Below, one piece after another: positions 43,992 through 53,163 of a DNA stretch of 64,000 bases (positions are counted from its first letter, which is position 1; each line of letters starts with the position of its first letter). Both the position numbers and the translations under genes were made by a program. The stretch comes from Pseudomonas bharatica CSV86. Its GTDB lineage: Bacteria > Pseudomonadota > Gammaproteobacteria > Pseudomonadales > Pseudomonadaceae. The stretch spans positions 62,001 through 126,000 of the forward strand of contig NZ_AMWJ02000001.1 of the NCBI RefSeq assembly GCF_000319305.2, written 5' to 3'. The notes under the pieces are model-generated. The model had not been told where the DNA came from. It made no database searches and worked only from the letters and a program-made list of their open reading frames with translations.

Positions 43992-44103
43992 GAAGAAGGC
44001 ACCGACTGCGAAGGTCTCTCCTTTCTACAAGAAAACCATCGGTTACGGACTGCCGGACTTCGCAGAGGAACTCAACTACGGAGTCGATCTATCAACCATC
44101 TGA
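43992..44103 (+). pseudogene. tnpA: 3' end of the interrupted ISPpu12-like transposase gene
   Basis: Codes for the last residues KKAPTAKVSPFYKKTIGYG...DLSTI and stop at 44101-44103, 58 bp before the right end of the element. Continues the fragment ending at 41006. Confidence 0.93.
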
Positions 44104-44116
44104 GGGTGGTATCAGA

Positions 44117-44142
44117 TTGATGGGGTGAAGGTGCCCCATCAA
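44117..44142. repeat. Subterminal hairpin at the tnpA end of the ISPpu12-like element
   Basis: Perfect nine-base inverted repeat TTGATGGGG / CCCCATCAA with an 8-nt loop between the tnpA stop and the terminal repeat. The B copies have an equivalent structure (for example 48572-48605). It may limit transcription into or out of the element. Confidence 0.7.
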
Positions 44143-44161
44143 CCATTAAATCCGTATACCC

Positions 44162-44169
44162 GCAAATAT
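44162..44169. repeat. Right target-site duplication of the ISPpu12-like element
   Basis: GCAAATAT, identical to 37790-37797. Confidence 0.95.
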
Positions 44170-44205
44170 TTCAGAACAGAATCATTCAGCTAGACGAGTC
44201 GACCC

Positions 44206-44865
44206 TTGCCGGGGTCACGGAGTTTATTCCTTGCTTACCCGCGAATCCCCGTTCTCATCGACGGCCCGGTCGGTCAACTGGAAGCCCTGTACCAGGAGGT
44301 GCCTGACGCCCATGGCCTGGTGCTGATCTGCCATCCCAACCCGGTACAGGGCGGGACCATGCTCAACAAGGTGGTGTCGACCCTGCAGCGCACCGCCCGG
44401 GATGCCGGCCTGACCACGCTGCGTTTCAATTATCGCGGCGTCGGCGCCAGTGCCGGGAGCCACGATATGGGCAGCGGGGAAGTGGACGATGCCGAGGCGG
44501 CTGCCGCCTGGCTGCGTGAACGGCATCCGCAACTGCCCCTGACACTGCTCGGATTCTCCTTCGGCGGTTTCGTCGCTGCCGCCCTTGGCGGGCGTCTTGA
44601 GGCGCAAGGTGTGGCGCTGAAGCATCTGTTCATGGTCGCTCCTGCCGTCATGCGCCTGACCGGCAGCGAGGCCGCGCCGCAGAACGTGCAACTGACCATC
44701 GTCCAGCCGGACGCCGACGAAGTGATCGAGCCGCAGATCGTCTACGCCTGGTCCGCTGCGTTCCCGCGCCCCCATGAGCTGCTGAAAGTGGCAGAATGCG
44801 GACACTTTTTTCATGGCAAGCTGACCGACCTCAAGGATCTGGTACTGCCGCGTCTTTCGAACTGA
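44206..44865 (+). CDS. Alpha/beta hydrolase family protein
   Basis: Serine hydrolase-like protein of about 210-219 residues with [11 protein letters not shown] (oxyanion region), [12 protein letters not shown], nucleophile GFSFGG and late GHFFHG histidine, as in the OsmC-type/dienelactone hydrolase-like family upstream of trpS. The open frame starts at TTG 44206 without a ribosome site. A better start is TTG 44231 with GGAG eight bases upstream, reading [15 protein letters not shown] if the C run at 44247-44250 is one base short; that would be another homopolymer error. The ISPpu12-like element now ends about 60 bp upstream. The gene precedes trpS by 23 bp. Confidence 0.85.
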   Translation: MPGSRSLFLAYPRIPVLIDGPVGQLEALYQEVPDAHGLVLICHPNPVQGGTMLNKVVSTLQRTARDAGLTTLRFNYRGVGASAGSHDMGSGEVDDAEAAAAWLRERHPQLPLTLLGFSFGGFVAAALGGRLEAQGVALKHLFMVAPAVMRLTGSEAAPQNVQLTIVQPDADEVIEPQIVYAWSAAFPRPHELLKVAECGHFFHGKLTDLKDLVLPRLSN

Positions 44866-44888
44866 GCCAAGCTGATAAGCGAATACCC

Positions 44889-46238
44889 ATGACTACGCGC
44901 ATCCTCACCGGCATCACCACCACCGGCACCCCGCATCTGGGCAACTACGCCGGTGCCATCCGCCCGGCGATCCTCGCCAGCCGCCAGCCCGGTGCCGACT
45001 CCTTCTATTTCCTCGCCGATTACCACGCCCTGATCAAATGCGACGACCCGCAGCGTATCCAGCGCTCGCGCCTCGAGATCGCCGCCACCTGGCTGGCCGG
45101 CGGCCTGGATGCGGAGAAGGTGACGTTCTATCGCCAGTCCGATATTCCTGAAATCCCCGAGCTGACCTGGCTGCTGACCTGTGTCAGCGCCAAGGGCCTG
45201 CTCAACCGCGCCCACGCCTACAAGGCCTCGGTGGACAAGAACCTGGAAAACGGCGAGGACCCGGACGCCGGCGTGACCATGGGCCTGTACAGCTATCCGG
45301 TGCTGATGGCCGCGGACATCCTGATGTTCAACGCCCACAAGGTGCCGGTCGGTCGCGACCAGATCCAGCACGTGGAAATGGCGCGTGATATCGGCCAGCG
45401 CTTCAATCACCTGTTCGGCAACGGCAAGGAATTCTTCGTTCTGCCGGAAGCGGTGATCGAGGAAAGCGTGGCGACCCTGCCGGGCCTGGACGGTCGCAAG
45501 ATGTCCAAGAGCTATGACAACACCATCCCGCTGTTCAGCAGTGCCAAGGACATGAAGGACGCGATCTCGCGCATCGTCACCGACTCCCGCGCGCCGGGCG
45601 AGGCGAAGGATCCGGACAATTCGCACCTGTTCACCCTGTACCAGGCGTTCGCTACTGCCGAGCAGTCCGCAGGCTTCCGTGACGAACTCCTGCAGGGCCT
45701 GGGCTGGGGCGAAGCCAAGCAGAAGCTGTTCCAGTTGCTGGACGGGCAACTGAGCGAATCCCGTGAGCACTATCAGCAACTGATTGCCCGTCCGGCCGAT
45801 CTGGAAGACATTCTCCTGGCTGGCGCGCAGAAAGCCCGCAAGGTCGCCACGCCGTTCCTCGAGCAACTGCGCGAGGCCGTGGGGCTGCGTTCCTTCCGTT
45901 CCATCGCCCAAGGTCCGGTCGAGACGAAGAAAAAGGCCGCGAAAGCCGCACGCTTCGTCAGCTTCCGCGATGAAGACGGCAGCTTCCGCTTCCGCCTGCT
46001 GGGCGCCGACGGCGAGCAACTGTTGCTGTCGCGCAGCTTCGCCGACGGCAAGGCCGCTGGTGCGGTGACCAAGCAATTGCAGCAGGGCCAGGAACTGGAC
46101 GTGCGCGCCGAAGGCCTGGGCTTCAGCCTGTGGCTGGACGGCGAGGCCGTGGCCGAAGGTGCGCAGTTTGCCGACGCCGCTGCTCGTGATGCCGCCATCG
46201 AGGCCCTGCGTGCCGCCCTGGCACCCCAACAGGACTGA
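44889..46238 (+). CDS. trpS: Tryptophanyl-tRNA synthetase TrpS with C-terminal extension
   Basis: Class I aminoacyl-tRNA synthetase charging tRNA-Trp, 449 residues. The HIGH-equivalent [12 protein letters not shown] is at about 11-22 and the KMSKS loop in [10 protein letters not shown] at about 200. The catalytic core resembles the about 340-residue bacterial enzyme, followed by about 100 extra residues with a Lys/Ala linker ([11 protein letters not shown]) and a small beta-rich domain, common in Pseudomonas. Start is ATG 44889; an open upstream frame inside the hydrolase is not used. Followed by a terminator at 46271. Confidence 0.95.
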   Translation: MTTRILTGITTTGTPHLGNYAGAIRPAILASRQPGADSFYFLADYHALIKCDDPQRIQRSRLEIAATWLAGGLDAEKVTFYRQSDIPEIPELTWLLTCVSAKGLLNRAHAYKASVDKNLENGEDPDAGVTMGLYSYPVLMAADILMFNAHKVPVGRDQIQHVEMARDIGQRFNHLFGNGKEFFVLPEAVIEESVATLPGLDGRKMSKSYDNTIPLFSSAKDMKDAISRIVTDSRAPGEAKDPDNSHLFTLYQAFATAEQSAGFRDELLQGLGWGEAKQKLFQLLDGQLSESREHYQQLIARPADLEDILLAGAQKARKVATPFLEQLREAVGLRSFRSIAQGPVETKKKAAKAARFVSFRDEDGSFRFRLLGADGEQLLLSRSFADGKAAGAVTKQLQQGQELDVRAEGLGFSLWLDGEAVAEGAQFADAAARDAAIEALRAALAPQQD

Positions 46239-46270
46239 CGGCTTATCGGAAGTCTGATTGCCATTACCCG

Positions 46271-46302
46271 GGGCCGTCGCTACAGTGACGGCCCGCTTTT
46301 GT
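46271..46302 (+). terminator. Rho-independent terminator after trpS
   Basis: GGGCCGTC (46271-46278) / GACGGCCC (46287-46294) with GCTTTTGTT tail. Confidence 0.85.
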
Positions 46303-46319
46303 TGCCTTGCTAACGAATT

Positions 46320-47414
46320 ATGACGCCCCTAGAACGATATCAAGCAGATCTGAAACGTCCCGACTTCTTCCATGATGCGGCGCAGGAAACTGCGGTGCGC
46401 CATCTGCAGCGCCTGTACGACGATCTGATCGCGGCGCAGAACAATAAGCCGGGCGTGTTCGGCAAACTGTTCGGCAAGAAGGAGCAGGCGCCGGTCAAGG
46501 GCCTGTATTTCTGGGGCGGGGTAGGGCGGGGCAAGACCTATCTGGTCGATACCTTCTTCGAGGCGCTGCCGTTCAAGGAAAAATCCCGCACGCACTTCCA
46601 CCGTTTCATGAAGCGTGTGCACGAGGAGATGAAGGGCCTGAAGGGCGAGAAGAACCCCCTGACCATCATCGCCAAGCGTTTTTCGGAAGAGGCGCGGGTG
46701 ATCTGCTTCGACGAGTTCTTCGTGTCCGACATCACCGACGCGATGATCCTCGGTACCCTGATGGAAGAGCTGTTCAAGAACGGCGTGACCCTGGTGGCGA
46801 CCTCCAACATCGTACCGGACGGGCTGTACAAGGATGGCCTGCAGCGGGCGCGCTTCCTGCCGGCCATTGCCCTGATCAAGCAGAACACCGAGATCGTCAA
46901 CGTCGACAGCGGCGTCGACTATCGCCTGCGCCACCTGGAGCAGGCCGAACTCTTCCACTTCCCGCTGAACGAAGCCGCCCACGAAAGCCTGCGCAAGAGC
47001 TTCCGGGCGCTGACTCCTGAATGCACCCAGGCAGTGGAAAATGATGTACTGATCATCGAGAACCGCGAGATCCGTGCCCTGCGTACCTGTGACGACGTGG
47101 CCTGGTTCGACTTCCGCGAGTTGTGCGATGGGCCGCGCAGCCAGAACGACTACATCGAACTGGGCAAGATCTTCCATGCCGTACTGCTCAGCGGCGTGGA
47201 GCAGATGGGCGTGGCGACCGACGACATCGCGCGGCGCTTCATCAACATGGTCGACGAGTTCTACGACCGTAACGTGAAGCTGATCATCTCCGCCGAGGTG
47301 GAGCTGAAGGACCTGTATACCGGTGGTCGCCTGACCTTCGAATTCCAGCGGACCCTCAGCCGCCTGCTGGAAATGCAGTCCCACGAGTTCCTGGCGCGGG
47401 CGCACAAGCCTTAA
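46320..47414 (+). CDS. zapE: Cell division protein ZapE (AFG1-like ATPase)
   Basis: AFG1-family P-loop ATPase of 364 residues. Walker A GGVGRGKTYL (about 63-72), Walker B VICFDEFFVSD (about 123-133), and the C-terminal FEFQRTLSRLLEMQS are diagnostic. In E. coli ZapE associates with the Z-ring late in division and under low oxygen. ATG 46320 comes shortly after the trpS terminator. In P. aeruginosa the same gene (PA4438) follows trpS. Confidence 0.93.
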   Translation: MTPLERYQADLKRPDFFHDAAQETAVRHLQRLYDDLIAAQNNKPGVFGKLFGKKEQAPVKGLYFWGGVGRGKTYLVDTFFEALPFKEKSRTHFHRFMKRVHEEMKGLKGEKNPLTIIAKRFSEEARVICFDEFFVSDITDAMILGTLMEELFKNGVTLVATSNIVPDGLYKDGLQRARFLPAIALIKQNTEIVNVDSGVDYRLRHLEQAELFHFPLNEAAHESLRKSFRALTPECTQAVENDVLIIENREIRALRTCDDVAWFDFRELCDGPRSQNDYIELGKIFHAVLLSGVEQMGVATDDIARRFINMVDEFYDRNVKLIISAEVELKDLYTGGRLTFEFQRTLSRLLEMQSHEFLARAHKP

Positions 47415-47438
47415 CCACTCTCGAAAGCACAACACCGA

Positions 47439-47515
47439 CCCTGTGGGAGCTGGCTTGCCAGCGATGACTATGGTGAATTCACCATCGCTATCGCTGGCAA
47501 GCCAGCTCCCACAGG
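47439..47515. repeat. REPIN between convergent zapE and the GlxA-type regulator
   Basis: Two inverted REP cores in the outward arrangement around a central palindrome CTATGGTGAATTCACCATCG; followed by a T run. Confidence 0.9.
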
Positions 47516-47548
47516 TTTTTTATCGGCAGGGAGATTTGTGCTCGAGGC

Positions 47549-48547
47549 TCAGGCTTCCTGCATGAACTGCTGCCGATACTGGTTCGGCGACAGCGCCGTA
47601 TGCTGCCGGAACAGCCGTGCGAAGAAGCTGGCGTCGTCGTAGCCGACTTCGTAGCTGATGGTCTTGATGCTCTTGCGCGTGCCCGAGAGCAATCCCTTTG
47701 CCGTTTCGATGCGCAACCGCTGCAGGTAGTGCAGGGGCTTGTCGCCGGTGGCGGTCTGGAATCGCCGCATGAAGTTGCGGATGCTCATGCCGTGGTTGCG
47801 CGCGACGTCCTCGAAACGGAACTTGTCGGCGAAGTGCTCTTCGAGCCAGTGCTGGATCTGCAGGATGATCACATCCTGGTGCAGTTTCTGCCCGCCGAAT
47901 CCCATGCGCCCCGGCGTGTAGTTGCGCTGGACTTCGTAGAGGATGTCGCGGGCCACCGCCTGGGCGACGTTGGCGCCACAAAAGCGCTCGATCAGATAGA
48001 TGTAGAGGTCGCAGGCCGATGTGGTACCGGCGGCACAGAACAGGTTGTCGGCGTCGGTCAGGTGCTTGTCCTGGTTCAGCTGGACCTTGGGGAAACGCTC
48101 GGCGAACTGATTGAAGAAGCGCCAGTAGGTGGTCGCCTCCTTGCCATCGAGCAAGCCGGCCTCGGCCAGCCAGAACACACCACTGGCCTCGCCGCACAGC
48201 ACTGCGCCGCGGGCGTGCTGCTGGCGCAACCAGGGCAGGACCTGCGGATAGCGTTCGCACAAGGTCGAGAAATCATCCCAGAACGCCGGGAGCACGATGA
48301 CGTCGGCCTCTTCCAGGCCACTGTCGACCGGCACCTGGACATCGCTGAAACTGCGCACCGGCTGGCCGTCGGGGCTGACCAGGCGGGTTTCGAACATCGG
48401 TTGCAGACTCAGGCCCAGTTGCTTGGCATAGCGCAGGCTGGCCAGGTGGAAAAAGTCCTTGGCCTGCATCAGGGTCGAGGCGAACACCTTGTCGATCGCG
48501 AGGATGCTGACGCGCCGCAGGGGCACGTTGGGTTGGGTAAACATCAT
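47549..48547 (-). CDS. GlxA-family transcriptional regulator (DJ-1/PfpI plus AraC HTH)
   Basis: Regulator of about 332 residues from the double ATG at 48547/48544. N-terminal DJ-1/PfpI-like domain (about 10-190) with GEASGVFWLAEAGLLDG at the nucleophile elbow, where the Cys/Ser position differs from active proteases. C-terminal AraC/XylS helix-turn-helix pair (about 220-332) with ISYEVGYDDASFFARLFRQHTALSPNQYR. A B-type IS composite is inserted 4 bp before the start codon (duplication 48551-48558), so the native promoter now lies at 54608 onward; expression may depend on the IS. Confidence 0.9.
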   Translation of the reverse strand: MMFTQPNVPLRRVSILAIDKVFASTLMQAKDFFHLASLRYAKQLGLSLQPMFETRLVSPDGQPVRSFSDVQVPVDSGLEEADVIVLPAFWDDFSTLCERYPQVLPWLRQQHARGAVLCGEASGVFWLAEAGLLDGKEATTYWRFFNQFAERFPKVQLNQDKHLTDADNLFCAAGTTSACDLYIYLIERFCGANVAQAVARDILYEVQRNYTPGRMGFGGQKLHQDVIILQIQHWLEEHFADKFRFEDVARNHGMSIRNFMRRFQTATGDKPLHYLQRLRIETAKGLLSGTRKSIKTISYEVGYDDASFFARLFRQHTALSPNQYRQQFMQEA

Positions 48548-48550
48548 TTT

Positions 48551-48558
48551 CTTTATTC
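48551..48558. repeat. Left target-site duplication of the second IS insertion
   Basis: CTTTATTC, identical to 54608-54615. Confidence 0.95.
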
Positions 48559-48616
48559 GGGTATACGGATTTAATGGTTGATGGGGCACCTTTACCCCAC
48601 CAACCTGATACCATTA

Positions 48617-49894
48617 TCAGATGGTTGATAGATCGACTCCGTAGTTGAGTTCCTCTGCGAAGTCCGGCAGTCCGTAACCGATGGTTTTCTTGTAGAAAGG
48701 AGAGACCTTCGCAGTCGGTGCCTTCTTCTTGTGCTTCGTGGTGTAGAGCATTCGTGCCCGCATCACCTCGAAGGAGTAACCGCGCCCTTCACGGTTCTTG
48801 TCCTTGGCCAGTCGGTTGATGGACTCCGTGTAAGCGTTGGTGACGGGCATGTCCGTCTCGAAGTAGGTCATGGTCTCTTCGCGCCAGTTTCCCACTGCCC
48901 TGACCAGATCGCTCCAGACTTCCTTTTGGCCCTTCGGGATGGTGGCTATCCACTCGTCCAGGGCGGCTTCTGCCTGGAGCCGTGTGGTGGCGTCCCAGAT
49001 GCCGTAGAAGCGCTCCTTGTGCTCGTAGGCGGCCAGCAGTTGCGGGAACGCGCCTGTCCAGGTCTCCATGATGAGGCGCTCCCGGTCTGAGACTTCGTGA
49101 GCGCGTTTCAGCAGGATTTTCCGGTCTCCCTTGAGAGTCCGGCTCTGGGACGGTTTCAGCTCCTTTCTGAGGCCCTTGCGCACTCTCTCTAGGGCATCGT
49201 TGGCCATGCGCACCACATGGAACTTATCGACCACGATACGGGCCTGGGGCAGCACAGCCTTGACCGCTGCCCGGTAGGGGTTCCACATGTCCATGCTGAC
49301 GATCTCGACCTTCTGCCGGTCTTTCAGCTTCATCAGGTAGTTGGTCACCACGTCCTGGCGGCGGGTGGCCAGCAGGTCGAGCAGGGTTCGCTCCTCAATG
49401 TTGGTCAGAATGCAGCGGTAGCGCTTGTTCAGGTATAGCTCGTCAATGCCCAGGATGCGGGGCGTCTCGAAGCGGTGCCAGCGCCCCAGGAACTCGGCGC
49501 GGGCGTTGAAGATGTCGCGCACCGTCTTCTCGTCCAGGCCGGTCTGTGCCGCCACAAAGGTGTAGGGGTGGTTGAAGGATTCCTTCTCCACGTACTCATG
49601 CAGCCGCAGTGTCATACGGAATCCGTCCACCATCTCCGGTAGCTGGGGCCTGAATGTTGTCTTGCAGGCCCGGCAGGTGTATCGGCGGCGGACCACCCAG
49701 AGAGTGACCCGCTTGCCGTGGATGGGCAGATCACGATAGGGAACGTCACGCTTGCCGAACCGCACGAACTCACCCTGCACGCCGCACCCCTCGCAGGCTA
49801 CTGGTGTAGGTGCTTCAAGCCGAAAATGTATGTCTTCATTCTGCTCATCAGAATCCACCAACTGGTACCCAGGAAGGCTTAACGAATTAATCAT
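48617..49894 (-). CDS. tnpA: ISL3-family transposase, element B copy 2
   Basis: 425 residues, identical to the copy 1 transposase, including the zinc-finger cysteines and DDE residues. It is transcribed toward the GlxA-type regulator gene 70 bp downstream; only the subterminal hairpin (about 48572-48605) lies between, so read-through could drive that regulator. Its own upstream permease is split, so its normal promoter is separated from it by copy 3. Confidence 0.95.
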   Translation of the reverse strand: MINSLSLPGYQLVDSDEQNEDIHFRLEAPTPVACEGCGVQGEFVRFGKRDVPYRDLPIHGKRVTLWVVRRRYTCRACKTTFRPQLPEMVDGFRMTLRLHEYVEKESFNHPYTFVAAQTGLDEKTVRDIFNARAEFLGRWHRFETPRILGIDELYLNKRYRCILTNIEERTLLDLLATRRQDVVTNYLMKLKDRQKVEIVSMDMWNPYRAAVKAVLPQARIVVDKFHVVRMANDALERVRKGLRKELKPSQSRTLKGDRKILLKRAHEVSDRERLIMETWTGAFPQLLAAYEHKERFYGIWDATTRLQAEAALDEWIATIPKGQKEVWSDLVRAVGNWREETMTYFETDMPVTNAYTESINRLAKDKNREGRGYSFEVMRARMLYTTKHKKKAPTAKVSPFYKKTIGYGLPDFAEELNYGVDLSTI

Positions 49895-49906
49895 CTCCCG
49901 CCTTGA

Positions 49907-50671
49907 TCAGAAAAACAGGTAGGTGGCGTAACCGGCAATCATCGCCATAGCAAAAATGACTGCTAAAAACGCCGCTAAAAGCTTCAGCGTGAACAAAGAG
50001 CGCAACAGAATGAGCTCAGTCAGGCTGGCTCCGGCACTGCCGATGATCAACGCTAGCACCGTCCCGGCACCCACGCCTTTGGCCATCAGAGCCGCTGCCA
50101 GAGGTATGACGGCTTCAGCGCGAATATACAACGGCACGCCGATGACAGCGGCAACTGGAATGGCAAAGGGATTATCTGGGCCTGCATACTGCTCCAATAA
50201 GTCAGTGGGCATGAAACCATAGATCACGCTGCCAATCGCAATACCGATGAGCAGGTAAGGCAACACATCGATAAAGTCCGACCAAGCTTCCCGCCACACA
50301 CCACTGTACTTCCCTTCTTTCTTAACCGTGACAGTGGGTTGACTGTCACAGCATTCGCTAGACGTAGAGACTGTTGTCTTCCTATCAGCCCCGCAAGAAG
50401 CCGTCTTCGGAGTGGTGTCGCAGCTGTTGGTGCCGCAACTCGATGCGGTCGATGTAGCACTGCACGGGCTTGCTGATGAACTACATCCACTGCTCTCTTG
50501 TGTCGCCGTCCGGCGCACATAACGCTCGAAGCCAAGCGTGTGAAGCAGCCATCCGGCACCTACCGCGACCACCAAAGCGGCGAGCACATAGATAGCAGTA
50601 AGTGTCCATCCAAACGTGGCAACCAGCAGGCCGACGACGATAGGATTCAGCAACGGAGATGAGAAAAGAAA
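49907..50671 (-). pseudogene. Permease gene of element B copy 2, 3' part
   Basis: Codes for the C-terminal two thirds of the ArsP/DUF318 permease, including the Cys-rich loop; broken at 50671 by insertion of copy 3. The 5' part is at 53655-54005. An internal ATG at 50653 could start a fragment, but function is unlikely. Confidence 0.9.
50591..50671. repeat. 81-bp direct repeat, left of inner element B copy
   Basis: Permease sequence from GATAGCAGTAAG to GAGAAAAGAAA, present again at 53655-53735 on the other side of copy 3. Far longer than the 8-bp duplication made by ISL3 transposition. Confidence 0.92.
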
Positions 50672-50728
50672 GGGTATACGGATTTAATGGTTGATGGGCA
50701 CCTTTACCCCACCAACCTGATACCATTA

Positions 50729-52006
50729 TCAGATGGTTGATAGATCGACTCCGTAGTTGAGTTCCTCTGCGAAGTCCGGCAGTCCGTAACCGATGGTTTT
50801 CTTGTAGAAAGGAGAGACCTTCGCAGTCGGTGCCTTCTTCTTGTGCTTCGTGGTGTAGAGCATTCGTGCCCGCATCACCTCGAAGGAGTAACCGCGCCCT
50901 TCACGGTTCTTGTCCTTGGCCAGTCGGTTGATGGACTCCGTGTAAGCGTTGGTGACGGGCATGTCCGTCTCGAAGTAGGTCATGGTCTCTTCGCGCCAGT
51001 TTCCCACTGCCCTGACCAGATCGCTCCAGACTTCCTTTTGGCCCTTCGGGATGGTGGCTATCCACTCGTCCAGGGCGGCTTCTGCCTGGAGCCGTGTGGT
51101 GGCGTCCCAGATGCCGTAGAAGCGCTCCTTGTGCTCGTAGGCGGCCAGCAGTTGCGGGAACGCGCCTGTCCAGGTCTCCATGATGAGGCGCTCCCGGTCT
51201 GAGACTTCGTGAGCGCGTTTCAGCAGGATTTTCCGGTCTCCCTTGAGAGTCCGGCTCTGGGACGGTTTCAGCTCCTTTCTGAGGCCCTTGCGCACTCTCT
51301 CTAGGGCATCGTTGGCCATGCGCACCACATGGAACTTATCGACCACGATACGGGCCTGGGGCAGCACAGCCTTGACCGCTGCCCGGTAGGGGTTCCACAT
51401 GTCCATGCTGACGATCTCGACCTTCTGCCGGTCTTTCAGCTTCATCAGGTAGTTGGTCACCACGTCCTGGCGGCGGGTGGCCAGCAGGTCGAGCAGGGTT
51501 CGCTCCTCAATGTTGGTCAGAATGCAGCGGTAGCGCTTGTTCAGGTATAGCTCGTCAATGCCCAGGATGCGGGGCGTCTCGAAGCGGTGCCAGCGCCCCA
51601 GGAACTCGGCGCGGGCGTTGAAGATGTCGCGCACCGTCTTCTCGTCCAGGCCGGTCTGTGCCGCCACAAAGGTGTAGGGGTGGTTGAAGGATTCCTTCTC
51701 CACGTACTCATGCAGCCGCAGTGTCATACGGAATCCGTCCACCATCTCCGGTAGCTGGGGCCTGAATGTTGTCTTGCAGGCCCGGCAGGTGTATCGGCGG
51801 CGGACCACCCAGAGAGTGACCCGCTTGCCGTGGATGGGCAGATCACGATAGGGAACGTCACGCTTGCCGAACCGCACGAACTCACCCTGCACGCCGCACC
51901 CCTCGCAGGCTACTGGTGTAGGTGCTTCAAGCCGAAAATGTATGTCTTCATTCTGCTCATCAGAATCCACCAACTGGTACCCAGGAAGGCTTAACGAATT
52001 AATCAT
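50729..52006 (-). CDS. tnpA: ISL3-family transposase, element B copy 3
   Basis: Complete 425-residue transposase identical to copies 1 and 2. It lies 12 bp after an intact permease gene, preserving the normal operon. Confidence 0.95.
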   Translation of the reverse strand: MINSLSLPGYQLVDSDEQNEDIHFRLEAPTPVACEGCGVQGEFVRFGKRDVPYRDLPIHGKRVTLWVVRRRYTCRACKTTFRPQLPEMVDGFRMTLRLHEYVEKESFNHPYTFVAAQTGLDEKTVRDIFNARAEFLGRWHRFETPRILGIDELYLNKRYRCILTNIEERTLLDLLATRRQDVVTNYLMKLKDRQKVEIVSMDMWNPYRAAVKAVLPQARIVVDKFHVVRMANDALERVRKGLRKELKPSQSRTLKGDRKILLKRAHEVSDRERLIMETWTGAFPQLLAAYEHKERFYGIWDATTRLQAEAALDEWIATIPKGQKEVWSDLVRAVGNWREETMTYFETDMPVTNAYTESINRLAKDKNREGRGYSFEVMRARMLYTTKHKKKAPTAKVSPFYKKTIGYGLPDFAEELNYGVDLSTI

Positions 52007-52018
52007 CTCCCGCCTTGA

Positions 52019-53053
52019 TCAGAAAAACAGGTAGGTGGCGTAACCGGCAATCATCGCCATAGCAAAAATGACTGCTAAAAACGCCGCTAAAAGCTTCAGC
52101 GTGAACAAAGAGCGCAACAGAATGAGCTCAGTCAGGCTGGCTCCGGCACTGCCGATGATCAACGCTAGCACCGTCCCGGCACCCACGCCTTTGGCCATCA
52201 GAGCCGCTGCCAGAGGTATGACGGCTTCAGCGCGAATATACAACGGCACGCCGATGACAGCGGCAACTGGAATGGCAAAGGGATTATCTGGGCCTGCATA
52301 CTGCTCCAATAAGTCAGTGGGCATGAAACCATAGATCACGCTGCCAATCGCAATACCGATGAGCAGGTAAGGCAACACATCGATAAAGTCCGACCAAGCT
52401 TCCCGCCACACACCACTGTACTTCCCTTCTTTCTTAACCGTGACAGTGGGTTGACTGTCACAGCATTCGCTAGACGTAGAGACTGTTGTCTTCCTATCAG
52501 CCCCGCAAGAAGCCGTCTTCGGAGTGGTGTCGCAGCTGTTGGTGCCGCAACTCGATGCGGTCGATGTAGCACTGCACGGGCTTGCTGATGAACTACATCC
52601 ACTGCTCTCTTGTGTCGCCGTCCGGCGCACATAACGCTCGAAGCCAAGCGTGTGAAGCAGCCATCCGGCACCTACCGCGACCACCAAAGCGGCGAGCACA
52701 TAGATAGCAGTAAGTGTCCATCCAAACGTGGCAACCAGCAGGCCGACGACGATAGGATTCAGCAACGGAGATGAGAAAAGAAACACCATCATCGGCCCAA
52801 AACCGGCCCGTGCCCGAATCAACCCTTTCAACATGGGGATAGTCGAGCAACTACAGAAGGGCGTTATAGCTCCTAAACCAGCAGCAAGAAAATAGCCTCG
52901 CTTCCCACTGGAAGTCAGTAACGCTTCCACCTTGGATGGTGGGATGTGACGTTGAAGAACTCCGACCAGCAAGCTAATGCCAATGAATAAAACCGATAGC
53001 TCGATAGCGAGAAAGGCGAACATGCCTAGAGCGTCTTGGAGTTGAGATGACAT
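52019..53053 (-). CDS. ArsP/DUF318-family permease, element B copy 3
   Basis: Complete 344-residue permease identical to copy 1, with PFCSCSTIP and the multi-Cys central loop. Second intact permease gene of the window; divergent from an intact arsR. Confidence 0.85.
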   Translation of the reverse strand: MSSQLQDALGMFAFLAIELSVLFIGISLLVGVLQRHIPPSKVEALLTSSGKRGYFLAAGLGAITPFCSCSTIPMLKGLIRARAGFGPMMVFLFSSPLLNPIVVGLLVATFGWTLTAIYVLAALVVAVGAGWLLHTLGFERYVRRTATQESSGCSSSASPCSATSTASSCGTNSCDTTPKTASCGADRKTTVSTSSECCDSQPTVTVKKEGKYSGVWREAWSDFIDVLPYLLIGIAIGSVIYGFMPTDLLEQYAGPDNPFAIPVAAVIGVPLYIRAEAVIPLAAALMAKGVGAGTVLALIIGSAGASLTELILLRSLFTLKLLAAFLAVIFAMAMIAGYATYLFF

Positions 53054-53163
53054 TCAATATTACTCCTATATTTCTAGTATTGTCGAAATGATGTACGCAG
53101 CCTACTTGCGTTTATCCGACCTGTCAACTATAATTCTAGAAACATCGAATTATTGGGCGTGCT

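Larger units (their letters stand above)
37798..44161 (+). mobile_element. ISPpu12-like ISL3-family transporter IS, interrupted by a second ISL3 element
   Basis: Ends are GGGTAAGCGGATTAAATGG (left, 37798) and the complement of GGGTATACGGATTTAATGG (right, ending 44161), flanked by perfect GCAAATAT duplications. Contents: divergent merR, then cation transporter, lspA and tnpA in one operon, which is the gene set I know from ISPpu12 of P. putida. Removing the nested element (41007-43991) and one 8-bp duplication leaves 3371 bp, close to the published ISPpu12 size as I recall it. The tnpA is split, so this copy cannot make its own transposase, but the almost identical TnpA of the nested element may act on its ends. 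Confidence 0.93.

Noticed and set aside
40999-43999. Perfect 8-bp duplication around element B copy 1
   Set aside because: The octamers are GAAGGAAG and GAAGAAGG, so only imperfect; recorded as probable base-calling difference rather than claimed as perfect.
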